DNA of 64,000 nucleotides, from the NCBI RefSeq assembly GCF_008830365.1, contig NZ_WBKI01000004.1, positions 293,237-357,236 on the forward strand, given 5' to 3'. A program made the translations under genes and the position numbers. The notes under the pieces are model-generated. The model ran no database searches, had not been told where the DNA came from, and saw only the letters and a list, made by a program, of their open reading frames with translations. Each line of letters opens with the position of its first letter. Positions within the stretch are counted from its first letter, which is position 1. Shown one piece after another: positions 1-8,712 of the stretch. Source of the DNA: Serratia proteamaculans (lineage in GTDB: Bacteria; Pseudomonadota; Gammaproteobacteria; Enterobacterales; Enterobacteriaceae).

Positions 1-1
1 G

Positions 2-172
2 ATCCCGGCGGTGGTGATTTATAACATCTTCGCCCGTGTGATCAGCGGTCATCGTGCTCAGGTTGGCGACGTAGCGGCGCAGGTTCTGCTGCTGCTGGGC
101 CGTGATTTGGATCTGGCCGCCACCGCGGAAGCCAAACGTTCACAGCATTCACACCAACTGCGGGTGGGGTGA
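2..172 (+). CDS. exbB: ExbB, C-terminal part (cut by window edge)
   Basis: This is the last 56 codons of ExbB, the cytoplasmic-membrane proton-channel subunit that with ExbD powers TonB-dependent outer-membrane transport. The frame opens before the window and ends at TGA 170-172. The visible tail begins with a hydrophobic stretch (IPAVVIYNIFAR) like the last membrane helix of ExbB and continues into a basic cytoplasmic end. Only three bases separate it from exbD, which fixes the identification and implies a two-gene operon. The N-terminus and first membrane helices are not in the window. Confidence 0.9.
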   Translation: MPAVVIYNIFARVISGHRAQVGDVAAQVLLLLGRDLDLAATAEAKRSQHSHQLRVG

Positions 173-175
173 GTT

Positions 176-598
176 ATGGCGATGCGCTTAAATGAAGATC
201 TGGACGACAGCGGCGAACTGCATGAAATCAACGTGACGCCGTTTATCGACGTCATGCTGGTGCTGTTGATTATCTTTATGGTGGCCGCGCCGCTGGCAAC
301 GGTAGATATCCGTGTCGATCTCCCAGCTTCTTCTGCCAAACCGCAGCCGCGCCCGGAAAAACCGGTGTTCCTGTCGGTGAAAGCGGACAAGCAGCTGTAT
401 GTTGGCGAACAGGCGGTCAGCGCCGATCAACTGACGTCAGTGCTGGATCAGCGGACTCAGGCCAACAAAGAGACCACCATCTTCTTCCAGGCGGACAAGA
501 CCGTGGACTACGAGACGCTGATGAGCGTGATGGATACGCTGCGTAAAGCCGGTTACCTGAAAGTAGGGCTGGTGGGGATGGAAGGCACCGCCAAATAG
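176..598 (+). CDS. exbD: ExbD, TonB-system energy transducer
   Basis: ExbD is the single-span inner-membrane partner of ExbB; together they use the proton motive force to energise TonB. The 140-residue protein has the expected order: short cytoplasmic N-terminus, one membrane helix at about residues 23-43, and a periplasmic domain. The motif TPFIDVMLVLLIIF places an aspartate at residue 25, the position of the functionally essential membrane aspartate in E. coli ExbD. The start three bases after exbB indicates coupling. A strong hairpin terminator follows. The TonB-dependent receptor at 30416-32545 is a plausible client. The family is clear. Confidence 0.95.
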   Translation: MAMRLNEDLDDSGELHEINVTPFIDVMLVLLIIFMVAAPLATVDIRVDLPASSAKPQPRPEKPVFLSVKADKQLYVGEQAVSADQLTSVLDQRTQANKETTIFFQADKTVDYETLMSVMDTLRKAGYLKVGLVGMEGTAK

Positions 599-622
599 CG
601 GGCTGACATCACCCAAGGTAAG

Positions 623-647
623 AAGGGCGCTCAGGCGCCCTTTTTTA
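623..647 (+). terminator. Rho-independent terminator of exbBD
   Basis: GGGCGC and GCGCCC form a six-base-pair GC-rich stem around TCAG and run directly into TTTTTT. It lies 25 bases after the exbD stop codon and should end the exbBD transcript. Confidence 0.88.
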
Positions 648-735
648 TTGCCTGAATTTCGTACAAATGCTGACGTGTCGTCGGTAAATGAAAATACTAA
701 TAGATAGTAATTAACACTATTTTCCGGAGTCGGCT

Positions 736-996
736 ATGCCAACCAGCATTGCTTTAAGCCCTCATTTTGAGAAGTTCGTTCATGAGCAAATTGACAGCGG
801 GCGTTACGGCAAGGTCAGCGAAGTAATACGGGCGGGTCTGCGCCTGCTCGAAGAACATGAACGGGCGATAAAAATCGAACAACTGCGAGTGGCTATTGCA
901 CAGGGAATAGAAAGTGGTGAGGGAGTCCCAGCGGAGGAGGCATTTACGCGTTTGCGGACTAAATACCAACGGATGGTAGATAACGGAAGTGACTAA
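736..996 (+). CDS. ParD-like antitoxin (type II toxin-antitoxin)
   Basis: This 86-residue protein matches the ParD/CC2985 antitoxin family. The N-terminal part (SIALSPHFEKFVHEQIDSGR, then residues 25-42) fits a ribbon-helix-helix DNA-binding fold with the typical phrase SEVIRAGLRLLEEHE. The charged C-terminus (residues 45-86) would wrap the ParE toxin. Such antitoxins neutralise the toxin and repress their own promoter. A CGGAG ribosome site precedes the ATG. Its stop codon overlaps the toxin start (TAATGG), as usual for translationally coupled pairs. The partner toxin is frameshifted, so this is probably now an orphan antitoxin. Confidence 0.85.
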   Translation: MPTSIALSPHFEKFVHEQIDSGRYGKVSEVIRAGLRLLEEHERAIKIEQLRVAIAQGIESGEGVPAEEAFTRLRTKYQRMVDNGSD

Positions 997-1288
997 TGGG
1001 GCTAACAATATCGCCGGCAGCGGTATGTGATATTGAAAATATTGGCGATTATATTGCGCAAGATAATCCGAGCCGTGGTCTGAGTTTTATTTCTGAGCGA
1101 TACAACAATGCCAGCGTATCGGTGAGTCACCGGAAGCCTATCAAAAGCGTCCTGAACTTGGTCCAGGTGTCAGGATTAGCGCCTATGGTAAATATCTTAT
1201 TGTTTTCACTGCGATACAACGTAATGTCAGGATCGAACGTGTATTCCACGGGGCGAGAAATATTTTACGTTTGCTGGCTTATCGTTAG
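996..1288 (+). pseudogene. ParE-like toxin, frameshifted
   Basis: The first about 32 codons read as the start of a RelE/ParE-family toxin (SPAAVCDIENIGDYIAQDNP). The matching remainder lies in another frame from about 1106 to the stop at 1286-1288: RPELGPGVRISAYGKYLIVF, followed by QRNVRIERVFHGARNILRLL, the characteristic ParE C-terminus. The break falls near 1090-1106. Restoring one base would give a normal 97-residue toxin with a junction like ELRQQCQRIGESPEA. As written, translation runs out of frame to 1316 and gives a non-ParE tail. ParE toxins poison DNA gyrase; this copy should be inactive unless the deletion is a sequencing error. Confidence 0.8.
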
Positions 1289-1336
1289 AACGTTAAGGGC
1301 AGGCTCATCTGCTTAGCCCCCAACGTTCAGCACCAT

Positions 1337-2155
1337 TCAGCCGCGAGCATGTGCCGCAGCGCGGGCGATCTGCTCATCGGTAGGGCGCACGCCGGTATAG
1401 AGCACAAACTGTTCCAGCGCCTGCAGCGCAATCACTTCCGCGCCGGTAATCACCCGTTTGCCATGCTCACGCCCATAGCGAATCAACGGGGTTTCCGCCG
1501 GTAACGCCACCACGTCAAAGACGATTTTCGCCGCATCAATTGTCGCGGTGGCAAAGGCCAACTGCTCCGCTTCTGCCCCTCCGGCCATGCCGATTGGCGT
1601 GACGTTAATTATCATATCCACGCTTAAATCACCGACATCTGTCTGCCACTGATAACCATAGGCATTGGCCAGCGCCTGACCGGCCTGCGGATTACGGGCG
1701 ATGATATGGCCATTTTTGAAACCGGCATCACACAGCGCGGCGGTGACCGCTTTCGCCATACCGCCGCTGCCGCGCAGGGCAAAGGAGGTTTCCACCGGGA
1801 TCTGATGCTGCGCCAGCAGTTTGGCGATGGCGATATAATCGGTGTTATAAGCCCGCAGGAAACCTTCATCATTGACGATAGTATTGACCGACTCAATCGC
1901 CGTGGCGGAAGCATCCAACTCGTCGAGGAAAGGAATGCAGCTCTCTTTGAACGGCATCGATACCGCGCAGCCGCGAATGCCCAGCGCACGCACGCCGCCC
2001 ACCGCCGCCTGAATATCCTGGGTGGTGAAGGCCTTGTAGATAAAGTTCAGATCCAGTTCCTGGTACAGATAATTGTGGAAACGGGTACCAAAGTTACCTG
2101 GGCGACCGGCCAGTGACATGCACAGCTGGGTATCTTTATTAATCTCACGGCTCAT
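1337..2155 (-). CDS. Shikimate 5-dehydrogenase-like protein (SdhL/HI0607 type)
   Basis: A 272-residue member of the AroE superfamily, closest in pattern to the SdhL branch typified by H. influenzae HI0607 rather than to housekeeping AroE. Shikimate-site residues are recognisable: Lys70 in SMPFKES and Asp106 in NTDYIAI match the catalytic Lys/Asp pair. The nucleotide loop reads GSGGMAKA instead of the AroE GAGGA(S/A)RA, as in SDH-L proteins. The physiological substrate of that branch is uncertain; it oxidises shikimate slowly with NADP in characterised members. It lies 31 bases downstream of scrR on the same strand and may be read from the sucrose operon, although no metabolic link is evident. 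Confidence 0.8.
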   Translation of the reverse strand: MSREINKDTQLCMSLAGRPGNFGTRFHNYLYQELDLNFIYKAFTTQDIQAAVGGVRALGIRGCAVSMPFKESCIPFLDELDASATAIESVNTIVNDEGFLRAYNTDYIAIAKLLAQHQIPVETSFALRGSGGMAKAVTAALCDAGFKNGHIIARNPQAGQALANAYGYQWQTDVGDLSVDMIINVTPIGMAGGAEAEQLAFATATIDAAKIVFDVVALPAETPLIRYGREHGKRVITGAEVIALQALEQFVLYTGVRPTDEQIARAAAHARG

Positions 2156-2186
2156 GATGAGCTCCTTAACCGGGAAAAAGAAAAGC

Positions 2187-3229
2187 TTAAGGCTGACCGA
2201 GCAACGCCTTCGAACCGGCGTGACGCCAGTGAATGCTGCCCGGCAGATATAGCGCGTTCTGCTCTAATGGCCGCTCGTCAATCAGCGCGCTGACCATGTC
2301 GAAACTGTGTTGGGCCAGGGCGCGGCAGTCCTGCGCCACGGTGTCGATTTTTAACGTCAGGCCGTCGAACAGGTAGTGATCGTCAAAGCTGCACAGATGC
2401 AGGTCGCTTTCCATCAACTGGTGCTGATTCAGGTAGCGCAGTACCCCTTCCAGCAGGCCGCAGGCGGCGGTAAACAGCGCCTTGGGCGGTCGGCCCAATT
2501 GTGCACAGAGTTGGGCGAACATCTCGTAGCCGGAACTGGGGTGGTAATTACCGTTGATGATCCATTCCGGTTTACAGACCACCCCGGCGCGTTCAAGGCC
2601 AAGCTGAAAACCGGCCAAACGATCGCGTGTCGGTGAGATGCGGGGTTGGCCGCCAAGGAAATAGAATTCGTCCGGATGCTGGCGTGCGACGTTTTCCACC
2701 AATGTGGCGGTTGAGGTCAGTGAGTCGGTGATCACCAGCGGCAGATCGGAGCCGATGATTAGCCGGTCCATCTGCACTACCGGCAGGCTGGCATTAATCT
2801 TTTGGTATTCCGCATCGTTGAGTTGGCTGGAGGCGACAATCAGGCCATCGACCTGGCGCTGCACCAGGCTGTTTACCGCCATCATTTCCTGCGCCGGATT
2901 TTCATCGGTGCAGGCGATTAATAACTGCAAACCGGCCTCACGGCATAGCGTTTCCAGCTCGCGTGAAATTACCGCAAAACCGTAGTTGGTCATTTCCGGC
3001 ACCACCAGCCCCAGGGTATGGCTGCGGGAAGAACGCAGCGAACGGGCGTGGAAGCTGGGCTGGTAGTGGTGCTCGCCGGCCAGCGCCAGGATACGATCGC
3101 GGGTGTCGTCGGATACCCGGTATTCCTTGCTGCGGCCGTTAAGCACCAGGCTGGCGGTCGATTTCGACACGCCAGCCAGTGCGCAATATCACTGATGGTT
3201 ATGCGTTTATTTTTTTTCACTGACGGCAT
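2187..3229 (-). pseudogene. scrR: ScrR sucrose repressor (LacI family), frameshifted in the HTH
   Basis: LacI-type repressor of the sucrose regulon. From ATG 3229 the frame reads [20 protein letters not shown] and leaves register. The true continuation [12 protein letters not shown] lies in the next frame and runs unbroken to 2187, including the HTH recognition helix, the hinge ([17 protein letters not shown]) and the sugar-binding core. Adding one G (GCGCA to GCGGCA near 3178) would restore [16 protein letters not shown], the exact LacI-family HTH, and a protein of 347 residues. A GTG start at 3170 can be read but lacks the first HTH helix and could not bind DNA normally. Either a real loss of repressor or a base-calling error. 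It is the last sucrose gene, 21 bases after scrB. Confidence 0.82.
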
Positions 3230-3250
3230 CTGAATTCATCAAAGGATGCG

Positions 3251-4660
3251 TCATTCTAGCATGCATGGCGTCAGCGACCAGTGCTCGAGCGCCAGTGGAG
3301 CTTCGCCACTCAGGTGCAGCAGCGGTTGTGGACCAGGGAAGTAGCGCGCGCTCATCACCGCTTCGCCATGGTTGATAAAAATCTCCACGCTGGAACGGTC
3401 AAACAGCAGTTGCAGTTGGTTGAGGTTGCCCCGCCAGTAGCGGTGCTCCGGCTGCCCGCTACGCAGGTTATTACGCGTCAACTGCAGCAAGTTACCGTCC
3501 CAGACCAGCGTCATTGCCCCGCCAAAGTCAGCGCTAAATGCCCCCGTGGGGGTCAGCAGTAGTTCCGCGCTGTCAACCGGCCAGGCAGGGGCAGCATCGG
3601 CGATGCCCTGCCATTGGCGGCCTTCATCCCGCAGCTGTTGCAGTTCGCGCGCCGGTTGTTGGTAAAGCTTGCCCTGATGCAGCGACAGTTCACGCGGGCA
3701 GGTCAGGATGTGGATCCAGCCGTATTGCAACGTCGGGTGACAATCCTCGTCTTGCTCCGGCACGCCCATCCAGCCAACCAACAGACGGCGACCGTCTTCG
3801 GCCAGGGTGGTTTGCGGCGCATAGAATTCGAACCCGAGATCCAGCTCGTGGAAGGCCCCATGTTCGAACCTGGCCTGCTGATAATCCAGCTTGCCGGTCA
3901 GATAGCCTGCCTGATAAACGTTGAGATAACGCTCGGCCTGCGCCGCCAGCCCTTGTGGACAGCAGATCAGCACTTCGACGTCGTCCAGCGTAAACAGGTC
4001 CGGGCACTCCCACATATAGCCGAAATCACCGATACCGTTCAGCTGTGAACCGGCAATCTCACCCAGCAACTGCCAGTTGCGCAGATCGGCGGAGCGCAGC
4101 AGCAGCACTTTGCCGCAGTTTTGCAGGTCACGAGCGCCGAGCACCATGTACCACTGATCCTGATGACGCCAGACTTTGGGATCGCGCACGTGGCCGCTAT
4201 AGCCCGGTGGCAGCGGCAATACCGGGCCGAGCTTGTCATAGCCGCCTTGCGCATTTTCTTGCGCCAGACACTGGTAGGCGGTGCGGGAACCGTCGGGGTA
4301 TTTAACGTTGCCGGTATACGCCAGCATGATTTTGCCGTCCGCCACCACCGCCGAGCCGGAGTAACAGCCGTGGCTGTCGTAACAGGCACCCGGTACCAGG
4401 GCTACCGGCTGATGCCGCCAGTTGACCAGATCCGTCGACTGCCAATGGCCCCAACATTTGTTGCGGTGATCGCAACCCAGCGGGTTCCACTGATAGAACA
4501 GGTGGTAGACGCCGTTATGCTGAATAAAGCCATTGGGATCGTTGAGCAACCCGACGCTGGGCGCCAGATGCCACGCCGGCCGGTGCGGATCGCGCAGCGC
4601 CTGTGGCATGCCGTTCATCAACGCCTGAACGGCCTGTTTCATTAATTGCAGTTCTTCCAT
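3251..4660 (-). CDS. scrB: Sucrose-6-phosphate hydrolase (GH32)
   Basis: A 469-residue cytoplasmic invertase that splits sucrose 6-phosphate, delivered by ScrA, into glucose 6-phosphate and fructose. GH32 signatures are all visible: the nucleophile motif LNDPNGF with Asp41, the RDPKVW motif, and WECPDLF carrying the acid/base glutamate. The C-terminal about 120 residues form the usual beta-sandwich (SSVEIFINHGEAVMSARYFP). Length agrees with enteric ScrB. The start codon overlaps the scrA stop (TAATG), so the two are translationally coupled. Released fructose would be phosphorylated by ScrK. Confidence 0.95.
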   Translation of the reverse strand: MEELQLMKQAVQALMNGMPQALRDPHRPAWHLAPSVGLLNDPNGFIQHNGVYHLFYQWNPLGCDHRNKCWGHWQSTDLVNWRHQPVALVPGACYDSHGCYSGSAVVADGKIMLAYTGNVKYPDGSRTAYQCLAQENAQGGYDKLGPVLPLPPGYSGHVRDPKVWRHQDQWYMVLGARDLQNCGKVLLLRSADLRNWQLLGEIAGSQLNGIGDFGYMWECPDLFTLDDVEVLICCPQGLAAQAERYLNVYQAGYLTGKLDYQQARFEHGAFHELDLGFEFYAPQTTLAEDGRRLLVGWMGVPEQDEDCHPTLQYGWIHILTCPRELSLHQGKLYQQPARELQQLRDEGRQWQGIADAAPAWPVDSAELLLTPTGAFSADFGGAMTLVWDGNLLQLTRNNLRSGQPEHRYWRGNLNQLQLLFDRSSVEIFINHGEAVMSARYFPGPQPLLHLSGEAPLALEHWSLTPCMLE

Positions 4661-6036
4661 TATTCACTGTCCGTTTTGTATTTCAGCAGCAACGAGAGAA
4701 TAAAGGCGCTGCCAAAGGCGATCACCAGACCAATGATATAGCTGACCAGCGAGCTGGCCTGCACAATCGCCATCCCTGGGATAGCCGTCAGCCCGACCGC
4801 ATTCATGCCAACATGATTGGCCACCACCCAGGCTCCCCCGAGCGCGCCGCCTGCCAATGCTGCCAGGAACGGCTTCACAAAGCGCAGGTTGATGCCGAAC
4901 AACGCCGCTTCGGTAATGCCGAGCATGGCGGAAAAGGCCGAAGGTACCGCAATGGCTTTGATCTTGGCATCGCGGGTTTTGAAATATACCGCCAGACAGG
5001 CACCGCCCTGAGCGATATTGGCCATCGACCAGATCGGCAGCAGGAAGTTAACGCCGATATTCGGGTTGCCGAGCAGCCCGGCCTCGACGGCGTGGAAGCT
5101 GTGGTGGATACCGGTGATGACGATGGCGGAATACAGCCCGCCGAACAGCAAGCCGGCAAACCAACCGGCGTGAGCGATCAACGTGCTGAGCACCAGTGAA
5201 ATACCGTCACCCAGCGCGCGGCCGGCCGGGCCGATAAACAGCATGGCGACGAAGCCGGAGATCACTACCGTCAGGAAGGGGGTCAGGATCAGATCCAGCG
5301 AGTTGGGGATCACTTTGCGCAGCTGTTTTTCCAGCAGGCTCATAAACCACACGGTCAGCAGCACCGGGAACACCGTGCCCTGATAGCCGATCATGGCGAT
5401 CTCCAGCCCGAAGAAGTCCATGGTGTGGAAACCGCTGGCGACGCCCCAGGCATTGGTCAGCGCTGGATGGGTCAGGATGCCGCCGAGCGTGGCCCCCAGA
5501 TAGGGGTTACCGCCGAACTCACGTGCGGCGGTGAAGCCAATCAGGATCGGTAAAATAATGAATGCCGCCGAGCTGAACATATCCAGCATCACAAACACGG
5601 CGCTGTTGGCATCGGCCCAGCCGTAGGTTTTTACCATGCCGAGCAGGCCCATCAACAGGCCGGAGGCGACGATAGCCGGGATGATCGGCACAAAGATGTT
5701 CGACAGCAGGCGGGCAATACGTTGCAGCGGGTTGAGTTTCTTCGCCGCGATGTCGGCGGCCTCGGACTTGCTGGATTCGCTGACACCGGCCGCCTTGATA
5801 AATTCTGCGTGCACCTTGTTGACCAGCCCGGTGCCGAAAATCACCTGGATTTGCCCGGCATTGCTGAAGCAGCCTTTCACGCCCTCCAGCTTGCCGATTG
5901 CCACCTTGTCCACCTTGCTGTCATCCAGCAGCACCAGGCGCAGACGCGTGGCACAGTGGGCGGCGCTGGCAATGTTTTCTTTGCCGCCGAGCAGCGGCAA
6001 CAGCGCGTTAGCGGTTGCGGTAATGTCCATGTTCAC
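4660..6036 (-). CDS. scrA: Sucrose-specific PTS enzyme IIBC
   Basis: A 458-residue phosphotransferase permease that imports and phosphorylates sucrose. The N-terminal IIB domain (residues 1-90) carries the phosphorylated cysteine, Cys28, in HCATRLRL. The IIC domain (about residues 105-455) has ten or so membrane segments and the GITE motif (LGITEAALFGINLRF) of glucose/sucrose-type IIC proteins. There is no IIA domain, as expected for ScrA, which borrows the glucose IIA (Crr). It lies between scrY and scrB, with a 59-base gap to scrY. Confidence 0.95.
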   Translation of the reverse strand: MNMDITATANALLPLLGGKENIASAAHCATRLRLVLLDDSKVDKVAIGKLEGVKGCFSNAGQIQVIFGTGLVNKVHAEFIKAAGVSESSKSEAADIAAKKLNPLQRIARLLSNIFVPIIPAIVASGLLMGLLGMVKTYGWADANSAVFVMLDMFSSAAFIILPILIGFTAAREFGGNPYLGATLGGILTHPALTNAWGVASGFHTMDFFGLEIAMIGYQGTVFPVLLTVWFMSLLEKQLRKVIPNSLDLILTPFLTVVISGFVAMLFIGPAGRALGDGISLVLSTLIAHAGWFAGLLFGGLYSAIVITGIHHSFHAVEAGLLGNPNIGVNFLLPIWSMANIAQGGACLAVYFKTRDAKIKAIAVPSAFSAMLGITEAALFGINLRFVKPFLAALAGGALGGAWVVANHVGMNAVGLTAIPGMAIVQASSLVSYIIGLVIAFGSAFILSLLLKYKTDSE

Positions 6037-6095
6037 TCCCTTTATAAATAAAAATGCCGCCGCAGTGTTTCGCGGCGGAAATCAGCTAATTAGCG

Positions 6096-7504
6096 TCAGA
6101 AGAAGTACTTGAATCTGGCACGCACGCCGTAGCGCTGATCGTCGCTGGCGTTGGCTATCTTGTTCTCGGCGTTGGCCTCCAGCATTGAGACGTAGGCGCC
6201 AAGATACAGATTGAAGTTCTTCATATTCATGATGTTTGGTATTTGGTACGAAGTATGAATGGTATGAATGTCATATTTGCCCGGCTCGTTGAGCGGGTTG
6301 CTGATATCGGCACTCATCCCAGTGGTATTGAACTCTTGGATACTGTTGTGGGCGTAGATATAACCCACTTCAAAGCGGCGCCACAGGACGTTGATTCCGG
6401 CGGTAAAGTCCTGCTCACCGGAGGCATCCAGGTAGGCGGTGCTCAGGTTGGCGACTACGCCGTTGTCCGGATTGGCGGCGGTGTTGTTCCAACTGAGGGT
6501 CATGCCGTAGCCGTTACGTTTGGATTGGTCGACAAATTGCCCCTGGCTGTCGTGATAGCCGTAGGCATTGTTGACCACGTTGCTTTCCATCGCGACCGCC
6601 GCGCTGAGCTGGTCTTTTTTCCAGGCGAGCACCGGTCGCAGGTAGGCGACATTTTTCTTATTATCCAGGCTGTTGCCATGGTAGGCCTCATCCTGGAACA
6701 GTGAGGTACCGTCTTCCACCAGCGTATTTAGCTCGAAGTAGAAGTCACCGGCGTACTTGCTGAGCATCAGGTTGCCGCCGCTGCTGCTACGGCCACGGCC
6801 TTCTTTCATCATGTAGATATAGCCGAAGCCATCGGCATACAGATCGTTGGCGGTATTGCCGGAATACTGGATGAAAGTATCCTGATTGAGCGGGAACATG
6901 TCGTAGGCTTCAAACCGGCCAATCTTGGTCTGCCAGTTCTTTTCGTTACCGAAGAAGAAGGCGGCATCGTCGAGGTTCATTTTTCCGGTCATGTCGGCCA
7001 GCGGTTGCACGCTGAAGCCGGAGAAATTGCCGTCCGGATTGCGTCGGTAGCCGTCCACACCAACCAGAATACGGCCGTTGATATCCCAACGCTCTTTGTT
7101 GCCCGGCTTCCAGTCCTTGTTGTCGCTGCTTTTCAGCGAGGTGAGCTGGCCGCTGCGGCTGGCGCCGTCCAGGTTGAACTCGACGTCGCCATACAGTTTC
7201 AGGTCGGTTAATCCGGTGAGTTGCAGCTTGCCGGCCGGTGCGGCGTGGGTTTCCAGCGTCGCGGTGCGCTGAACAACCTGTTGGGTTTGCTGCTCGGTGT
7301 TGGCGGTGCGTAATTCCAACTGTTGTGCCTTGCGTTCCGCCGCCGTGGCACGCGTTTCCGCCTGGACAGCTCGCTGCTCGGCCTGTTGCAGCCGTTGTTC
7401 CAGCGCATTCAGACGGCTTCGATACTGGTATTGGTACCAGTCGCGGCCGCAGAGGTGGAGATGAGAAGCCCTGTAGTGACTGCCAGATAGCCAAGTTTTT
7501 TCAT
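6096..7504 (-). pseudogene. scrY: Sugar porin of the scr operon, frameshifted after the signal peptide
   Basis: Outer-membrane porin for sucrose entry. From ATG 7504 a signal peptide is encoded (MKKLGYLAVTTGLLIS, then TSAAATGTNTS), but the frame stops after IEAV. The mature protein continues in the next frame as RLNALEQRLQQAEQRA. Adding one C near 7417 gives IEARLNALEQRL, matching known ScrY. The first about 80 mature residues form the ScrY-type periplasmic coiled coil. The barrel part (GDVEFNLDGASRSG to a C-terminal RARFKYFF) ends in phenylalanine as outer-membrane barrels do, but is not obviously the classical ScrY/LamB barrel and looks closer to other carbohydrate porins such as RafY. As written no exported porin would be made; a sequencing error is equally possible. 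Confidence 0.75.
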
Positions 7505-7548
7505 GATTTTCTATCATCCGGGGTGGTTGTTATTATTTTTTGCTAAAT

Positions 7549-7564
7549 TGCTAAACCGGTTTTT
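7549..7564. promoter_or_regulatory. Predicted ScrR operator before scrY
   Basis: The sequence TGCTAAACCGGTTTTT is centred on the palindrome AAACCGGTTT, as expected for a LacI-family site with a central CG. The same core appears in inverted orientation before scrK at 8697-8712. It lies 45 bases upstream of the scrY start. Confidence 0.7.
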
Positions 7565-7628
7565 CACGAAGAAAGATAGAGAGTTGAACGGCGACTGGCA
7601 ATCAAGTTTGCTAACCCGATTCAGCTAT

Positions 7629-7644
7629 TGTGATCAAGTCCGCA
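7629..7644. promoter_or_regulatory. Possible CRP site upstream of scrY
   Basis: TGTGATCAAGTCCGCA has a perfect left CRP half-site (TGTGA) and a weak right half. It is about 125 bases before the scrY start, a reasonable place for catabolite activation of a sucrose operon. The match is one-sided, so the call is tentative. Confidence 0.35.
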
Positions 7645-7719
7645 AATTATGTTCTGGAGATGAAAAGTGGGGAGGTACCCAATGCCCTGTGGCATTGGGC
7701 CTGACTTGTAGCTATCGGG

Positions 7720-8649
7720 TTAGCGCCGCAGGAAGTCCTGCAACTCGTCGGCATGCGGCAGGGCGGTCATAGCGCCTTTGGCGGTGGTGGCCAGCGCCCC
7801 GCAGGCCTGGGCCTGGGCGATCACTGCAGGCCACTGAGCTTCCTGCGGCAAAGCGCCGAGATGAGCCAGTGCGGCCAGCAGACCGGCGACAAAGGCGTCA
7901 CCTGCACCGGTGGTATCGACCGGGGTGATTGAAGGGGCGCGGAAATGGCGGATCTGTTTGCCGTCATGCACGCAGACACCGTCGCCGCCCAGTGTCACCA
8001 GCAACAAACGCAGTGGGTATCGCTGCATCATCCAATCGATACCGCTCTCCAACTCGCCGATATTGCTGATAAAACTCAGTTCTTCCAGCGAAATCTTCAC
8101 CACGTCCGCCAGCAATAACGCCTTTTGCAAGCAGGGTCGCAGCGCTTCCGGCTGGTGCCAAACGTCTTCACGAATATTTGGGTCAAAGCTGACCCAGCCA
8201 CCGGCCGCCTTGATGTTCTCCATTGCGGTGAAGGTGGTGCTGCGGCTGGGTTCCTGTGACAGAGCGATAGAGCAGACGTGCAGCCATTCATCCGCTTTGA
8301 AATCAGGCAGATCCTCGGGTTGCAGGAACAGATCGGCGCTTGGGCTGACCATGAAGGTGAAGGAGCGTTCGCCCATCAGATCAAGATCCACCACCACGGT
8401 AGAGGTGTGGTGGTCTGGATCCTGTGACATATGGCCGATGTCGACCTGCTCTTCGCTCAGTACCTGCTGCAGGAAAGCGCCGAAACTATCCTGGCCTACC
8501 CGGCCGATAAAGGCGCTGTTGCCACCCAGGCGGGCGATACCGACCGCCACATTGGCCGGAGCGCCACCGGGGCATTTAAGGTAACTGTTTGAATTTTCAG
8601 GTACCAGGTCGACAACTGCATCACCCAGCACCCATACGCGATTAACCAT
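7720..8649 (-). CDS. scrK: Fructokinase (PfkB family)
   Basis: A 309-residue ATP-dependent fructokinase that makes fructose 6-phosphate from the fructose released by ScrB. PfkB signatures are present: the N-terminal GGAPANVAVGIARLGG and the C-terminal DTTGAGDAFVAGLL starting at residue 244, which places the catalytic base at Asp250 next to the anion hole. It is transcribed in the same direction as scrYAB but is separated from scrY by 215 bases and has its own operator-like palindrome, as in other scr regulons where scrK has its own promoter. Confidence 0.93.
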   Translation of the reverse strand: MVNRVWVLGDAVVDLVPENSNSYLKCPGGAPANVAVGIARLGGNSAFIGRVGQDSFGAFLQQVLSEEQVDIGHMSQDPDHHTSTVVVDLDLMGERSFTFMVSPSADLFLQPEDLPDFKADEWLHVCSIALSQEPSRSTTFTAMENIKAAGGWVSFDPNIREDVWHQPEALRPCLQKALLLADVVKISLEELSFISNIGELESGIDWMMQRYPLRLLLVTLGGDGVCVHDGKQIRHFRAPSITPVDTTGAGDAFVAGLLAALAHLGALPQEAQWPAVIAQAQACGALATTAKGAMTALPHADELQDFLRR

Positions 8650-8696
8650 GTTTGATCCCCGTTTTCATCGGTGTCTGATGGCGAGCTAAAATAGAA

Positions 8697-8712
8697 GAAC
8701 CGGTTTAGCAAT
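8697..8712. promoter_or_regulatory. Predicted ScrR operator before scrK
   Basis: GAACCGGTTTAGCAAT is the reverse complement of the scrY-side site over 13 of its bases (TTGCTAAACCGGTT core). It lies 48 bases upstream of the scrK start, nearly the same distance as the scrY site from scrY, which supports co-regulation of scrK and scrYAB. Confidence 0.7.

Noticed and set aside
3614..4048. Long open frames opposite scrB
   Set aside because: They are antisense to a well-supported GH32 gene and have no ribosome site or protein family character; high GC codon use leaves opposite frames open.
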